Of a DNA stretch of 64,000 nt, positions 32,911 through 40,621 are shown in pieces; the stretch's first letter is position 1; every line of letters starts with the position of its first letter. This stretch comes from an uncultured Ruminococcus sp. Its GTDB lineage: Bacteria > Bacillota > Clostridia > Oscillospirales > CAG-272. A program made the position numbers and the translations under genes. The stretch is from assembly GCA_902782445.1 (NCBI GenBank), contig CACZNC010000010.1, positions 1-64,000 of the forward strand, written 5' to 3'. Below the pieces are notes generated by a model that was not told the DNA's origin, ran no database searches, and was given only the letters and a program-made list of their open reading frames with translations.

Positions 32911-33486
32911 ATGAGATTTACGCAGATCCCGGCGGACGCGTTCCGTCGGATGGTGATGAACGCCGCGGTCCTGGCGTCTTCCTTCGACCCGGCCGCGGGG
33001 ACCCTCGTGAACGCGGACATCCTCGGCGCGACGACGGGGGGCATTTCCTTCTCCGCCGTGCCGGTCTACGCGGATATGGGCGAGAAGGTCGACAACTGCC
33101 CGAAAAACACGAAGGAGCTCAAAAAACTGGTCTCCTGGGAGGCTAAGGCGAGCGGTTCCTTCGCGACCGTGGACACGGCTCTGGCGAAGCGGCTGCTGGC
33201 GGCGGCGGACGTGACGGGTACGAAGGCCGCTCCCCGGGAGGATCTTTCGGACGCGGATTTTGCCGAGCTCTGGATCGTGGGAGACTACTCGGAATACAAC
33301 GGGGAGCAGCACGGGGGCTGGGCGGCGATCCGGCTGAAAAACGCCCTTTCGACGGGGGGCTTCTCCATCGAGACGGCGGACGGGGACCGGGCGAAGCTGG
33401 CCTTCGAATTCACGGCCCACACTTCCGTTTCGGACCGGAGCGCGCCCTTCGAGATCTGGCTGTCCCCCGGGACTGCGGAGGTCTGA
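32911..33486 (+). CDS. Phage major tail (tube) protein
   Basis: A 191-residue protein with TGGAGG before ATG 32911; the longer ORF start at 32875 lies in repeat sequence. Early VLASSFDPAAGTLVNADILGA and TGGISFSAVPVYADMG, then FEFTAHTSVSDRSAPFEIWLS, are characteristic of Clostridia siphophage tail tube proteins. Tail chaperone and tape-measure genes follow as expected. Confidence 0.75.
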   Translation: MRFTQIPADAFRRMVMNAAVLASSFDPAAGTLVNADILGATTGGISFSAVPVYADMGEKVDNCPKNTKELKKLVSWEAKASGSFATVDTALAKRLLAAADVTGTKAAPREDLSDADFAELWIVGDYSEYNGEQHGGWAAIRLKNALSTGGFSIETADGDRAKLAFEFTAHTSVSDRSAPFEIWLSPGTAEV

Positions 33487-33487
33487 G

Positions 33488-33877
33488 ATGGGACGGATCG
33501 CGGACGCGCGGGGGGACGAGGCTCTCTTCATCGCGGGGGAGCTTGTGGACATCCTCTCGGAACTGGCGGAAGACGGGGAGCTGATCGCGATGCTGTCGGG
33601 AGGCGCGGCTTCCGGGAAGATCCTCTCCCGGATCTTCAAAAATCACGGGGAGGCGGCACTGCGGCTTCTGGCTCTGGACGACGGGCTGGACCCCGAGGCG
33701 GAAAAATCCTCGCTCTCCCCCTCCTCCCTTCCGGGGCGGGTGCTCGCGCTTCTCGGGGACGGGGCGGTGACGGGACTTTTTGGTTCTGCGGCAGCGGAGA
33801 GCGTCGTTCGTGGCTCCTCTGCCGCCTCGGAGAACGGGACCGGATCCCATCCCTCGCCTTCTTCGTCCGGGGGCTGA
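33488..33877 (+). CDS. Phage tail assembly chaperone (G-type)
   Basis: A 129-residue protein between tail tube and tape measure. The first 95 residues are helical (ELVDILSELAEDGELIAMLSG). The last 30 in this frame are low-complexity Ser/Gly/Ala. The -1 frame stays open from 33487 to 34155 and encodes a more protein-like continuation, so part of the translation is expected to shift (see next entry). This position and arrangement match G/GT proteins of siphophages. Confidence 0.7.
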   Translation: MGRIADARGDEALFIAGELVDILSELAEDGELIAMLSGGAASGKILSRIFKNHGEAALRLLALDDGLDPEAEKSSLSPSSLPGRVLALLGDGAVTGLFGSAAAESVVRGSSAASENGTGSHPSPSSSGG

Positions 33878-34155
33878 TCCCACGCTGGAGGGAGACCCTC
33901 GCCGCACGCTCCTTCCGGATCTATGTGACGGACGCGCTTCGGATAGCGGCGGAGAACACGGCGCGGACGGGGGGCGGAACGGTTCTGCGGGACCGCTGGC
34001 TGGATCTGGAACGGGCTTTCCGGCCGTCTGATCCGGGATCGGAGCTTCCCCGGCCCGAGGAGAGCGCGGAGGAGACTGTAAACCGGATCGCGCGGGCGGC
34101 GGGGATCGCGATCCTCGACACGGAAAACGGAGGGCTGACGGATGAACATTTTTGA
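33781..34155 (+). CDS. Frameshift extension of the tail assembly chaperone (GT-type)
   Basis: This -1 frame segment has no ATG and only a GTG (33925) and a CTG (33874) as internal starts, yet it reads well: IPSLAFFVRGLIPRWRETL, RSFRIYVTDALRIAAENTAR, then DRWLDLERAF. The last piece resembles a protein often found before Clostridia tape measures. The likely slip is at ACTTTTTGG (33775-33783), where 0-frame CTT-TTT can re-pair with ACT-TTT; this is not the classic XXXYYYZ heptamer. A separate gene from GTG 33925 is the alternative. Confidence 0.5.
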   Translation, partial: WFCGSGERRSWLLCRLGERDRIPSLAFFVRGLIPRWRETLAARSFRIYVTDALRIAAENTARTGGGTVLRDRWLDLERAFRPSDPGSELPRPEESAEETVNRIARAAGIAILDTENGGLTDEHF

Positions 34156-35266
34156 TTTGCAGGCGACCTTGCGCCTCGACACGTCGGAATTCCGGCGGGA
34201 AACGGAGGCGGCGGGGCAGCTCTTCCGTTCCCTCGGCGAGGAGATCGCGGGGGCGGCGGAGAGCATGGCGTCCCGGGCGGAGGGGATGGCGGCGGCCTTT
34301 TCCTCCTTCGGGATGCTCGGCGGGCTTCTTGGGGACGGGGGCCTGTCGGAACTGATCGCCCAAACCGCGGAGGGGATCGGCGCCTTGTTCGCTCCCTTCG
34401 CGGAGGGGGAGGGCTTATCGGAGCGGATCGCGGGGGCGGCGGGGGGATTCGGCCTCTTCACCTCGGTCCTCGCGGAGGCGGCTCCCGCGGCGGAGAAGAT
34501 GACCGCGGCGGAGAACGCCTTCTCGGACGCGCTTTCCGCGACTGCCGGGAACATCCTGAACGTGGCGGCAAATGCGGGGAACCTCGGCGGGCTGTACGGG
34601 GCTCTGTCCGCTCAGACCGCTGCCTGGGCCGGGGAGACGGGAGCAAGCTGGGCGGAGGCGGCGGGGTCCGCTTCGGGCTCGGGCTCCCAGATCGCCGGGA
34701 TTTTGACGGGGACGATCCCCGCGGCGGTGGGCGTGATGCTCGGGGCCTTCGGCTCCCTTCCGGGGCAGTTCTCGGAGATCGGGGCGCGGATGGCCTCGGG
34801 GCTGGAAGGCGGATTCTCCTCGATCTGGAGCGGCGTGGCCTCGGCGGTGAAGGCGAAGGTCGGCGGGCTTGTGGAAAGCGTGAAGGGCCTTCTCGGGATC
34901 AACTCCCCCTCCCGGGTCTTCTCGGAGATCGGCGAGAACATGGCGAAGGGCCTCGAGTCGGGCTGGGCTTCGGGATTCGTCTCGGCCGGCCGGACGGTGG
35001 AGGAGGGGATGGACTTCTCCGCCCGCGCGTCCCGGTATGGGGGAGGCGGCTCCGCGGCGGTGAACCGGATCGGATTCGGGGATTCAGCCCTCGGGAGAAG
35101 CTCCGCTGCCGGGATCGCGGCGATGGCGAATCCGGCTTTGGGCCGCGGGGGTTCCGAACCCGTCGAGATCAATCTGATCCTGGACGGGGACCGGGCGGCG
35201 TCGGTCCTGTACGATCCCCTGCGGCGGGCGGCGTTCCGGAGAGGAGGCGAAGAGATCCTTGCGTAA
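34142..35266 (+). CDS. Phage tape measure protein (short)
   Basis: A 374-residue tape measure, located after the chaperone and overlapping it by 14 bp. The hallmark LLGINSPSRVFSEIGENMAK is near the C-terminus; the centre is Ala/Gly/Ser-rich and hydrophobic. Most siphophage tape measures exceed 700 residues. Using the general rule of about 0.15 nm per residue, the tail would be only about 55 nm long. No frameshift is apparent, so shortness seems real. Confidence 0.8.
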   Translation: MNIFDLQATLRLDTSEFRRETEAAGQLFRSLGEEIAGAAESMASRAEGMAAAFSSFGMLGGLLGDGGLSELIAQTAEGIGALFAPFAEGEGLSERIAGAAGGFGLFTSVLAEAAPAAEKMTAAENAFSDALSATAGNILNVAANAGNLGGLYGALSAQTAAWAGETGASWAEAAGSASGSGSQIAGILTGTIPAAVGVMLGAFGSLPGQFSEIGARMASGLEGGFSSIWSGVASAVKAKVGGLVESVKGLLGINSPSRVFSEIGENMAKGLESGWASGFVSAGRTVEEGMDFSARASRYGGGGSAAVNRIGFGDSALGRSSAAGIAAMANPALGRGGSEPVEINLILDGDRAASVLYDPLRRAAFRRGGEEILA

Positions 35267-35642
35267 CATCGTTTTATCGGACGGGGCGGACACGGTTACC
35301 CTCCTCTCCGATCTGGAATTCGTCTGGCGTCCGAAGCTGATTGGCGAGCGGGCTGTGATGGCCTCGGGCCGGACGGTGGCGGACGTGACGGGGATCAAGC
35401 ACACGGCGGAGATCCCGGTGGGGTGGCTCTCCCCGGAGGATCTCGCGAAGCTTGTGCGGATGATCGCGAAGAACGCGGCTCTGACGGTGTCCTATCCGAC
35501 GGCGGCGGGGGACAGGCACGACGTCTGCTTCGTCGGGATGCCGGAGTTTCGGGCCTTCCGGTACGGCGCGGACGGGGTGAGCCAGTGGTACGGCGTGACC
35601 CTCTCGGTGGAGCAGGCGGGGGTCGAGGAGGCGGGCGTATGA
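35259..35642 (+). CDS. Phage tail protein, small
   Basis: A 127-residue protein starting at TTG 35259 (GGAGG 12 bases upstream), overlapping the tape measure by 8 bp. The strand-rich sequence EFVWRPKLIGERAVMASG with VADVTGIKHTAEIPVGWLS and FRAFRYGADGVSQWYGVTL looks like a distal tail-type structural component. Identity uncertain. Confidence 0.6.
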   Translation: MRNIVLSDGADTVTLLSDLEFVWRPKLIGERAVMASGRTVADVTGIKHTAEIPVGWLSPEDLAKLVRMIAKNAALTVSYPTAAGDRHDVCFVGMPEFRAFRYGADGVSQWYGVTLSVEQAGVEEAGV

Positions 35643-37207
35643 GGACGACGTCTCCGGGGTACGATCCCTTTCCCTCCGTCCGCTCCCCCGGCGCCCATGT
35701 GGCGTTCGAGGTGCTCCCGAAGGCCCTCGCGAAGTCGTCGATCGCGGCCGAAGGCTCCCCCGCGGCAGCCGGATCGGTCTCGAATCTGTTGAACGGCGCG
35801 GCGGAGCTTCAGAAGAAATACGCGACCCTCGAGCAGAACGGCTGGCCGCTGGACGGGTCCTGTTCCGTGCTGGCGGATTCCGGGACGGAGGCGGGGTACT
35901 GGTCCGCGGCGGTCTCGGACGGGGACGGGATCTTTTCCTCTCCCCCGGTGATCCGCATGGAACTGCCCGCGCCGACGAGCACCTTCGGCTGGACCTTCCA
36001 CTTCGACGCGCCGGGCGGGATCTTCCCCCCGGAGATCGGGATCGTCTGCTACGACGCCCGGGGGGAGGAGCTGGCGCGGCTGACGGCGGAACCGGACGGG
36101 CCGGGGACGAAGGGGCGGGGATTCAGCGTGAACCGCTTCGTCGGGGACTATTCGGCGGTGGAGTTCACCTTTTTCCGCACGAACGAGCCCTTGCGGATGC
36201 TGCGGCTTGCGGAGATCGACTTCGGCGTGTCCCGGCATTTCGACCGGGATTCCATCGGGGAGATGCGGATCCGCTACGGGCTCTCCCCGGACGCCTCGGC
36301 CTTTCCGGCGAAGGAATTTGTCTTCACCTTCGACAATTCCGACGGGGAGTTCAATGTCCTCGATCCGGTGGGGGCCTATCAGTACTGGCGCAACGGGCAG
36401 ATCCTGACGGCGCGGATCGTCGTCGGGGACGAGTCGGTGGACATGGGGCAGTTCTACGTGACGAAGGCGGAGATCGGGAAGAACCGCCTGACGGCGAAGG
36501 TGACGGCCCACGACGAGTGCTACCGGCTGGCGGGGCAGAAGTTCTATCCGGGATCTCTGGCCGCGGCGGAGACGGTTTCCCTCGCGGAGGCGGTCTCGGC
36601 GGTGACGGCGGGGTACGAAATGCCCGTGGATCTCGGCGGCCTCGGGGCGGAGCGGGTCTCCCTGGCGATCGGATCGGGCCACGCGAAGCGGACGGTCCTG
36701 CGCTATCTGGCCCAGGCGGCGCGGGCTTCCGTCTGGATTGACCGGGACGGAGTGCTCCGGTTCCGGCGTCTTGCCGCGGCGTTGTCCCCGGACGGGCGGA
36801 TCACGGCGGACGAGCTTTACGGCTGGAACGGCGTGTCGATCTCGGAGGAGATCACCGGCGTGACCCTGACGGTGCCCCGGGAACTGGAACCGGACGAGGA
36901 CGGCAATCCGACGAAGGAGCTCTACGCGGCGGGTCAGTCGGACGACCGGGGCGCCCACACCGCCGTCTACGAAAATCCCTGCGTCGCGGCGGCGAACGGG
37001 CAGGCGGTGGCGGACTGGCTCCTCGTCATGTCCAACTGGCGCAAGCAGTACGCCGTGAAGAACCGCTGCGACCCGGCCGTGGAGATCGGGGACACCCTCG
37101 AGATCGCGGACGCCTTCGGAAACGACGGCCTCGCCCTGGTGACGGGGATCGAGATCTCCTACGACGGAGTGCTGTCGGCGGTCACGGAAGCAGCCGGAGA
37201 GTTTTAG
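35639..37207 (+). CDS. Phage tail-tip/minor structural protein
   Basis: A 522-residue protein starting within the preceding stop (ATGA at 35639). Central FVFTFDNSDGEFNVLDPVG and ILTARIVVGDESVDMGQFYV fit tail-associated (Tal/gp27-like) proteins, with KNRLTAKVTAHDECYRLAG and a later VEIGDTLEIADAFGNDGLAL. Such proteins form the tip hub and sometimes carry adhesins. The TAG stop lies at the border of the following heptad repeat. Confidence 0.7.
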   Translation: MRTTSPGYDPFPSVRSPGAHVAFEVLPKALAKSSIAAEGSPAAAGSVSNLLNGAAELQKKYATLEQNGWPLDGSCSVLADSGTEAGYWSAAVSDGDGIFSSPPVIRMELPAPTSTFGWTFHFDAPGGIFPPEIGIVCYDARGEELARLTAEPDGPGTKGRGFSVNRFVGDYSAVEFTFFRTNEPLRMLRLAEIDFGVSRHFDRDSIGEMRIRYGLSPDASAFPAKEFVFTFDNSDGEFNVLDPVGAYQYWRNGQILTARIVVGDESVDMGQFYVTKAEIGKNRLTAKVTAHDECYRLAGQKFYPGSLAAAETVSLAEAVSAVTAGYEMPVDLGGLGAERVSLAIGSGHAKRTVLRYLAQAARASVWIDRDGVLRFRRLAAALSPDGRITADELYGWNGVSISEEITGVTLTVPRELEPDEDGNPTKELYAAGQSDDRGAHTAVYENPCVAAANGQAVADWLLVMSNWRKQYAVKNRCDPAVEIGDTLEIADAFGNDGLALVTGIEISYDGVLSAVTEAAGEF

Positions 37208-37289
37208 GGAGTTGTTAGTTGGAAGGGGCTGGTGGTTAGCAGAACGAGTGAGGAGTGAAATTCAGAATTCAGAATGATGAATTAAGAAT
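37203..37289. repeat. Heptad-array arm
   Basis: Left-type arm (gttagttggaaggggctggt, attcagaattcagaatgatg) beginning at the tail-tip gene stop. Confidence 0.75.
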
Positions 37290-37305
37290 TGTTTCACGTG
37301 AAACA
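37290..37305. promoter_or_regulatory. parS-like palindrome (exact)
   Basis: TGTTTCACGTGAAACA, exact; same heptad arm/parS/family C junction as at 18683. Confidence 0.75.
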
Positions 37306-37705
37306 TTACCTCTTTCGCCACGACTCCATGTTACGCCCAAACGGTTTTCAAGCGCATGGCTCGGTCTGCATATCGTTCTGAATCTGAGTATGTGCGCGAA
37401 GACAGAGAAACAGTTTTCGATTCAGCTGTGCGCGTCCCTGTGCCCAATGCGCGCCTGAAATGCCGCCGGAGGCCGCAGGACTTGTCCTGCGCATGTTTCA
37501 GCTGCACGAACAGAGACCGCGCGAGGACGTGGGATGCGCAGTCGATTTTCGATCCCGGGACGAGCGGTACGGTTATGCCATACGGCCAAGGGACCCTCGG
37601 GAGGGGCCTTCGGCCTGAGATGGTCCCTCCCGGCGCCCGTCCCGCGTAGGGACACAAAATCCGAAACGCGTAGCGTTTCATACCTTTTTCCCTTCGTGAA
37701 GGGGT
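37306..37705. repeat. Long structured repeat, family C (complete copy 2)
   Basis: Parallels 18699-19091. Hairpins here: CGCAGGAC/GTCCTGCG (37474-37491), CGGGAGGG/CCCTCCCG around a GGC-TTCG-GCC core (about 37593-37627) and a CCCTTC/GAAGGG end. Base pairs differ from copy 1 but remain complementary. It lies between two phage genes and contains no ORF of its own worth calling. Confidence 0.75.
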
Positions 37706-37735
37706 TGAATCATGTTTGAACATGAGAGGATTGAC

Positions 37736-38152
37736 ATGCAAATCTTTGATTTGATTTTTGACCGCACCGCCGGGGACGTCTCCCGGGGGACGGAGAAGGG
37801 CTTTTACCGGCACGGGGACCTGAACCGGGTCCGGGCGGCGGTGCTGGATCTGCGGGAGAGGCTTTCGGCGGCGGGGTATCTGCTCCCCCCGGTCTCCCCG
37901 CTGACCGAATGGCATGAGAACGACGTGCCGCGGCGGAGCGGGATCGAAGAACTCCTCCGGGCGGTGCGGCTGTTTGACGGGATCTTTGCCGGGGTGCGGC
38001 CGTCCTCCGGCTTTCCGGCTTCGGCGGACTCCCTCGACTGGCGGGGGGCGAACGCGGTCGAAGAATTCCTCTATCGGCTCGGCAGGACGGAGGAGGCGGT
38101 CGAGGACGGCTGGGCATACTGCGGCGAAGTGAACGCCGGGGAGGTGTACTGA
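37736..38152 (+). CDS. Phage protein of unknown function (tail fibre region)
   Basis: A 138-residue protein (ATG 37736 after GAGAGGA; ATG 37712 after AAGGGG is an equally possible in-frame start). It contains TEKGFYRHGDLNRVRAAVLDL, a motif seen in small proteins that precede Clostridia phage tail fibres and may bind at the tail tip. WHENDVPRRSGIEELLRAV follows. Stop lies 2 bp before the fibre ATG. Confidence 0.6.
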   Translation: MQIFDLIFDRTAGDVSRGTEKGFYRHGDLNRVRAAVLDLRERLSAAGYLLPPVSPLTEWHENDVPRRSGIEELLRAVRLFDGIFAGVRPSSGFPASADSLDWRGANAVEEFLYRLGRTEEAVEDGWAYCGEVNAGEVY

Positions 38153-38154
38153 AC

Positions 38155-39804
38155 ATGAAGGACAGAATTCCGACAAAGCCCGGGCGGGTGAAGCTGACGC
38201 CCTCCGGGGACGGGGAGAACTATTACATCCTCGAACGGGCCGACGAACCCTCCGAGGCCGGGACGCCCCTGAACAAAGCGTCCCTGCTCTCCGACGCGAC
38301 GGCGGCTCTGATGGGTCTGACCGGGGCGGATCCGACGGTGAACGACGCGCTGGCCTCCGTGGGCGGGCGGTTCACGATGGTGAAGACGGGCGCGGTCCCT
38401 CCGGGTCCTGCGGTGGAGGCGAAGCGCGGGGACATCTATATCGAGGACGGCGGGACAGGAGGGCGGAGGATCTACGTCTGCGACTGTGCGGGGACCCGCG
38501 GGATCGGCATCGGCGCCTCCTGGGAACGCGGGGGTCTGACGCTCTCAACCGGGGTGAACGCGGCGGCAGATTACCGGGTGCGCTCGGACGCGGTGCGGCT
38601 TCCGGCGGGGGCGAAGATCGCGGTTTCCTCCGGGTTCCGCTTCGGGCTGACGCGGCTGGACGGGGAGGGGAACTATATTTCGAGCGTCTCCCTCAGGACG
38701 GCGGCGTACACGGTCCCCGAGGACATGACCGTCCGGATTTTGATCACCCGGGTGACGGAGAACACCTCCGAGGCGGCGTCGGTCTCCGAATTCGCGGGGG
38801 CTCTCTCCGTGACGGCGACGGGCTCCCACTGGTCCATGCTCGGGCGGATCCGGGAGGTGAGAAAGACCGCGGTCTTCACGGAGGACGACTATTTCCGCGT
38901 CCCGGGGGATCTGCACGGCACGGTGACGGTGCGGGTCTTCGGCGCAGGCGCGGGAGGCTCTTCCAACGGAGGCGCGGGCGGAGGAGGCGGCCATACCGCA
39001 AGCTGGACCGGGGAGCTGACGGAGAAGAGATATCCCGTCACGATCGGAAAGGGCGGCGGTCCCGGATCCCCCGGCGGGTCCACGTCCTTCGGGTCCCTTG
39101 TGACGGCGGAGGGCGGAAGCAGTCAGAACGGCGGCACCGGCGGCGGGGGCGGACAGGGCCTCAGCGACTGGGGCGTCGCTCCCGGAAGCGGATCCTACGG
39201 CGGCGGGGGCGGAGGCGCGTCCACGGTCGGCGGAAGAGGCGGGACCTGGGGCGGAGGCGGCGGCGGCGGAAGTTCCAGTCACGGCTTATCCGGCGGCGCG
39301 GGCAAAAACGGAACGAAAAGCGGCGGCGCGGGCATCCAGGGCGAATACTACGGCGGGGGCGGCGGCGGATATGCGGCAAACGGAGCGAACGCTGCGGCTT
39401 CCGGCGGCGGAAAGGGCGGCGCGGGCCTCGACACCCGGGGGTTCGGCCTCGATTTCGACGGTCCCGGCACGGGCGGATCTTCGTCCGGCGGCGGGGGAGG
39501 CTACGGCGGCGTCGGCGGGAACGGCACCGGAAAGAAAGGCGGAGGCGGCGGAGGCTTCGGCGGAAACGGAGGAAACGCTTCCAGTGAATCCGGAGGCGGA
39601 GGAGGAGGCTGGGGCGGCCGCGGCGGGAACGGATCCGGCTCTTTCGGCGGCGGCGGAGGAGGCTACGGTCTCTCCGGAAACGGGGGAGACGGCGGAGGCG
39701 GCAGCGGCGGATATGCGGCGGGCGGCGGCGCGGGTCCCACCGGCGGTCAGGGAGGCGGCGGCATCTGTATCGTCACGTACACCGGCTACGAGGTCACGGC
39801 CTGA
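38155..39804 (+). CDS. Glycine-rich phage tail fibre/adhesin
   Basis: A 549-residue protein. The N-terminus (KPGRVKLTP, ENYYILERADEPSEAGTPLN) is the usual virion attachment region of Clostridia tail fibres. Residues about 150-255 form a beta-rich domain. From about 262 to 535 the chain is a series of GGGGGG, GGAG and GGNG runs broken by single Tyr, Trp or Phe, then ICIVTYTGYEVTA. Glycine-rich adhesins of T4-like phage S16 form polyglycine-II helix sandwiches that bind receptors; a similar fold is inferred here. Confidence 0.7.
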   Translation: MKDRIPTKPGRVKLTPSGDGENYYILERADEPSEAGTPLNKASLLSDATAALMGLTGADPTVNDALASVGGRFTMVKTGAVPPGPAVEAKRGDIYIEDGGTGGRRIYVCDCAGTRGIGIGASWERGGLTLSTGVNAAADYRVRSDAVRLPAGAKIAVSSGFRFGLTRLDGEGNYISSVSLRTAAYTVPEDMTVRILITRVTENTSEAASVSEFAGALSVTATGSHWSMLGRIREVRKTAVFTEDDYFRVPGDLHGTVTVRVFGAGAGGSSNGGAGGGGGHTASWTGELTEKRYPVTIGKGGGPGSPGGSTSFGSLVTAEGGSSQNGGTGGGGGQGLSDWGVAPGSGSYGGGGGGASTVGGRGGTWGGGGGGGSSSHGLSGGAGKNGTKSGGAGIQGEYYGGGGGGYAANGANAAASGGGKGGAGLDTRGFGLDFDGPGTGGSSSGGGGGYGGVGGNGTGKKGGGGGGFGGNGGNASSESGGGGGGWGGRGGNGSGSFGGGGGGYGLSGNGGDGGGGSGGYAAGGGAGPTGGQGGGGICIVTYTGYEVTA

Positions 39805-40142
39805 TGGAGAAGGATCCGGGCGCGGTCAAAATCGTCGCGGTGATCGGCAATTCCGTCGCACGAGAGGCGGATGAGGCGGAAGCGGAGGCGTTTCGGCGGG
39901 GGATCCGGCTGACAAGATCGGACCCCCTCACGGGGAACGCGGAGATCCTGGTTCCGGCTCCCCCGTGGGTGCGGGAGGGCTGGGGCTGCGATCCCCGGGG
40001 AGTGGGGGACGGGCGGTTCCTCGCTCCCGAAGCTCCCGACGGCTGGGCCTACGACCGGGAGACGGGGACGTTTTACCGGCTCGGGGAGAATGCTGTCCGC
40101 CCCGGATCGGAACAGGGAGGAAGAATCGAATGCACACTTTGA
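39804..40142 (+). CDS. Small phage protein after the fibre gene
   Basis: A 112-residue protein beginning in the fibre stop (TGATG). Its C-terminal half, GDGRFLAPEAPDGWAYDRET with GTFYRLGENA, resembles short C-terminal segments of phage proteins lying between tail fibre and holin (XkdX-like region), but no function is known. It overlaps the holin start by 13 bp. Confidence 0.55.
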   Translation: MEKDPGAVKIVAVIGNSVAREADEAEAEAFRRGIRLTRSDPLTGNAEILVPAPPWVREGWGCDPRGVGDGRFLAPEAPDGWAYDRETGTFYRLGENAVRPGSEQGGRIECTL

Positions 40143-40621
40143 AAAATGCTCTCTGCGCGGGGGCGGGGGTGGTGTTCTCCGCGATGGCGCAGATGTTCGG
40201 AGGCTGGGACGCGGCCCTCGGGACCCTGATCGCGTTCATGGCGGTGGACTATGTCACGGGGTTCCTGGCGGCCGCCGTCTTTCACAAATCCCGGAAGACG
40301 GAGGACGGGACCCTCGAGAGCCGGGCGGGCTGGAAGGGGCTCTGCCGGAAGGGGATGTCCCTCGCCGCGGTGCTGGTGGCCTGCCGTCTCGACCTGCTGA
40401 TGGGCTCGGACTTCATCCGGGACGCGGTGGTGATCGGATTTGCGGCGAACGAGGCCCTGTCGATCCTCGAAAACGCGGGGCTGATGGGGGTCCCCCTCCC
40501 CGGGGTGATCGTCTCGGCGGTCCACGTGCTCCGGGACAGTTCGGAGAGGGCGGCGAAGAAGGTCAAAGAGGCCGATCCCGATGCCGATGCGGATCCCGGG
40601 CGGAAGGAGGGCGGGGAATGA
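40130..40621 (+). CDS. Phage holin
   Basis: A 163-residue membrane protein with GGAGG before the ATG. Helices include ALGTLIAFMAVDYVTGFLAA and GMSLAAVLVACRLDLLMG; the MAVDYVTGFLAA motif and KSRKTEDGTLESRAGWKGL loop are typical of the TcdE/phi-Cph1 holin family (phage_holin_4). The charged tail KEADPDADADPGRKEGG is cytoplasmic. It is coupled by ATGA overlap with the endolysin, forming the lysis cassette. Confidence 0.85.
   Translation: MHTLKNALCAGAGVVFSAMAQMFGGWDAALGTLIAFMAVDYVTGFLAAAVFHKSRKTEDGTLESRAGWKGLCRKGMSLAAVLVACRLDLLMGSDFIRDAVVIGFAANEALSILENAGLMGVPLPGVIVSAVHVLRDSSERAAKKVKEADPDADADPGRKEGGE

Noticed and set aside
33780..34031. Third-frame ORF overlapping the tail chaperone
   Set aside because: Arg/Pro-rich composition typical of an out-of-frame reading; the -1 frame fits the phage gene order better.
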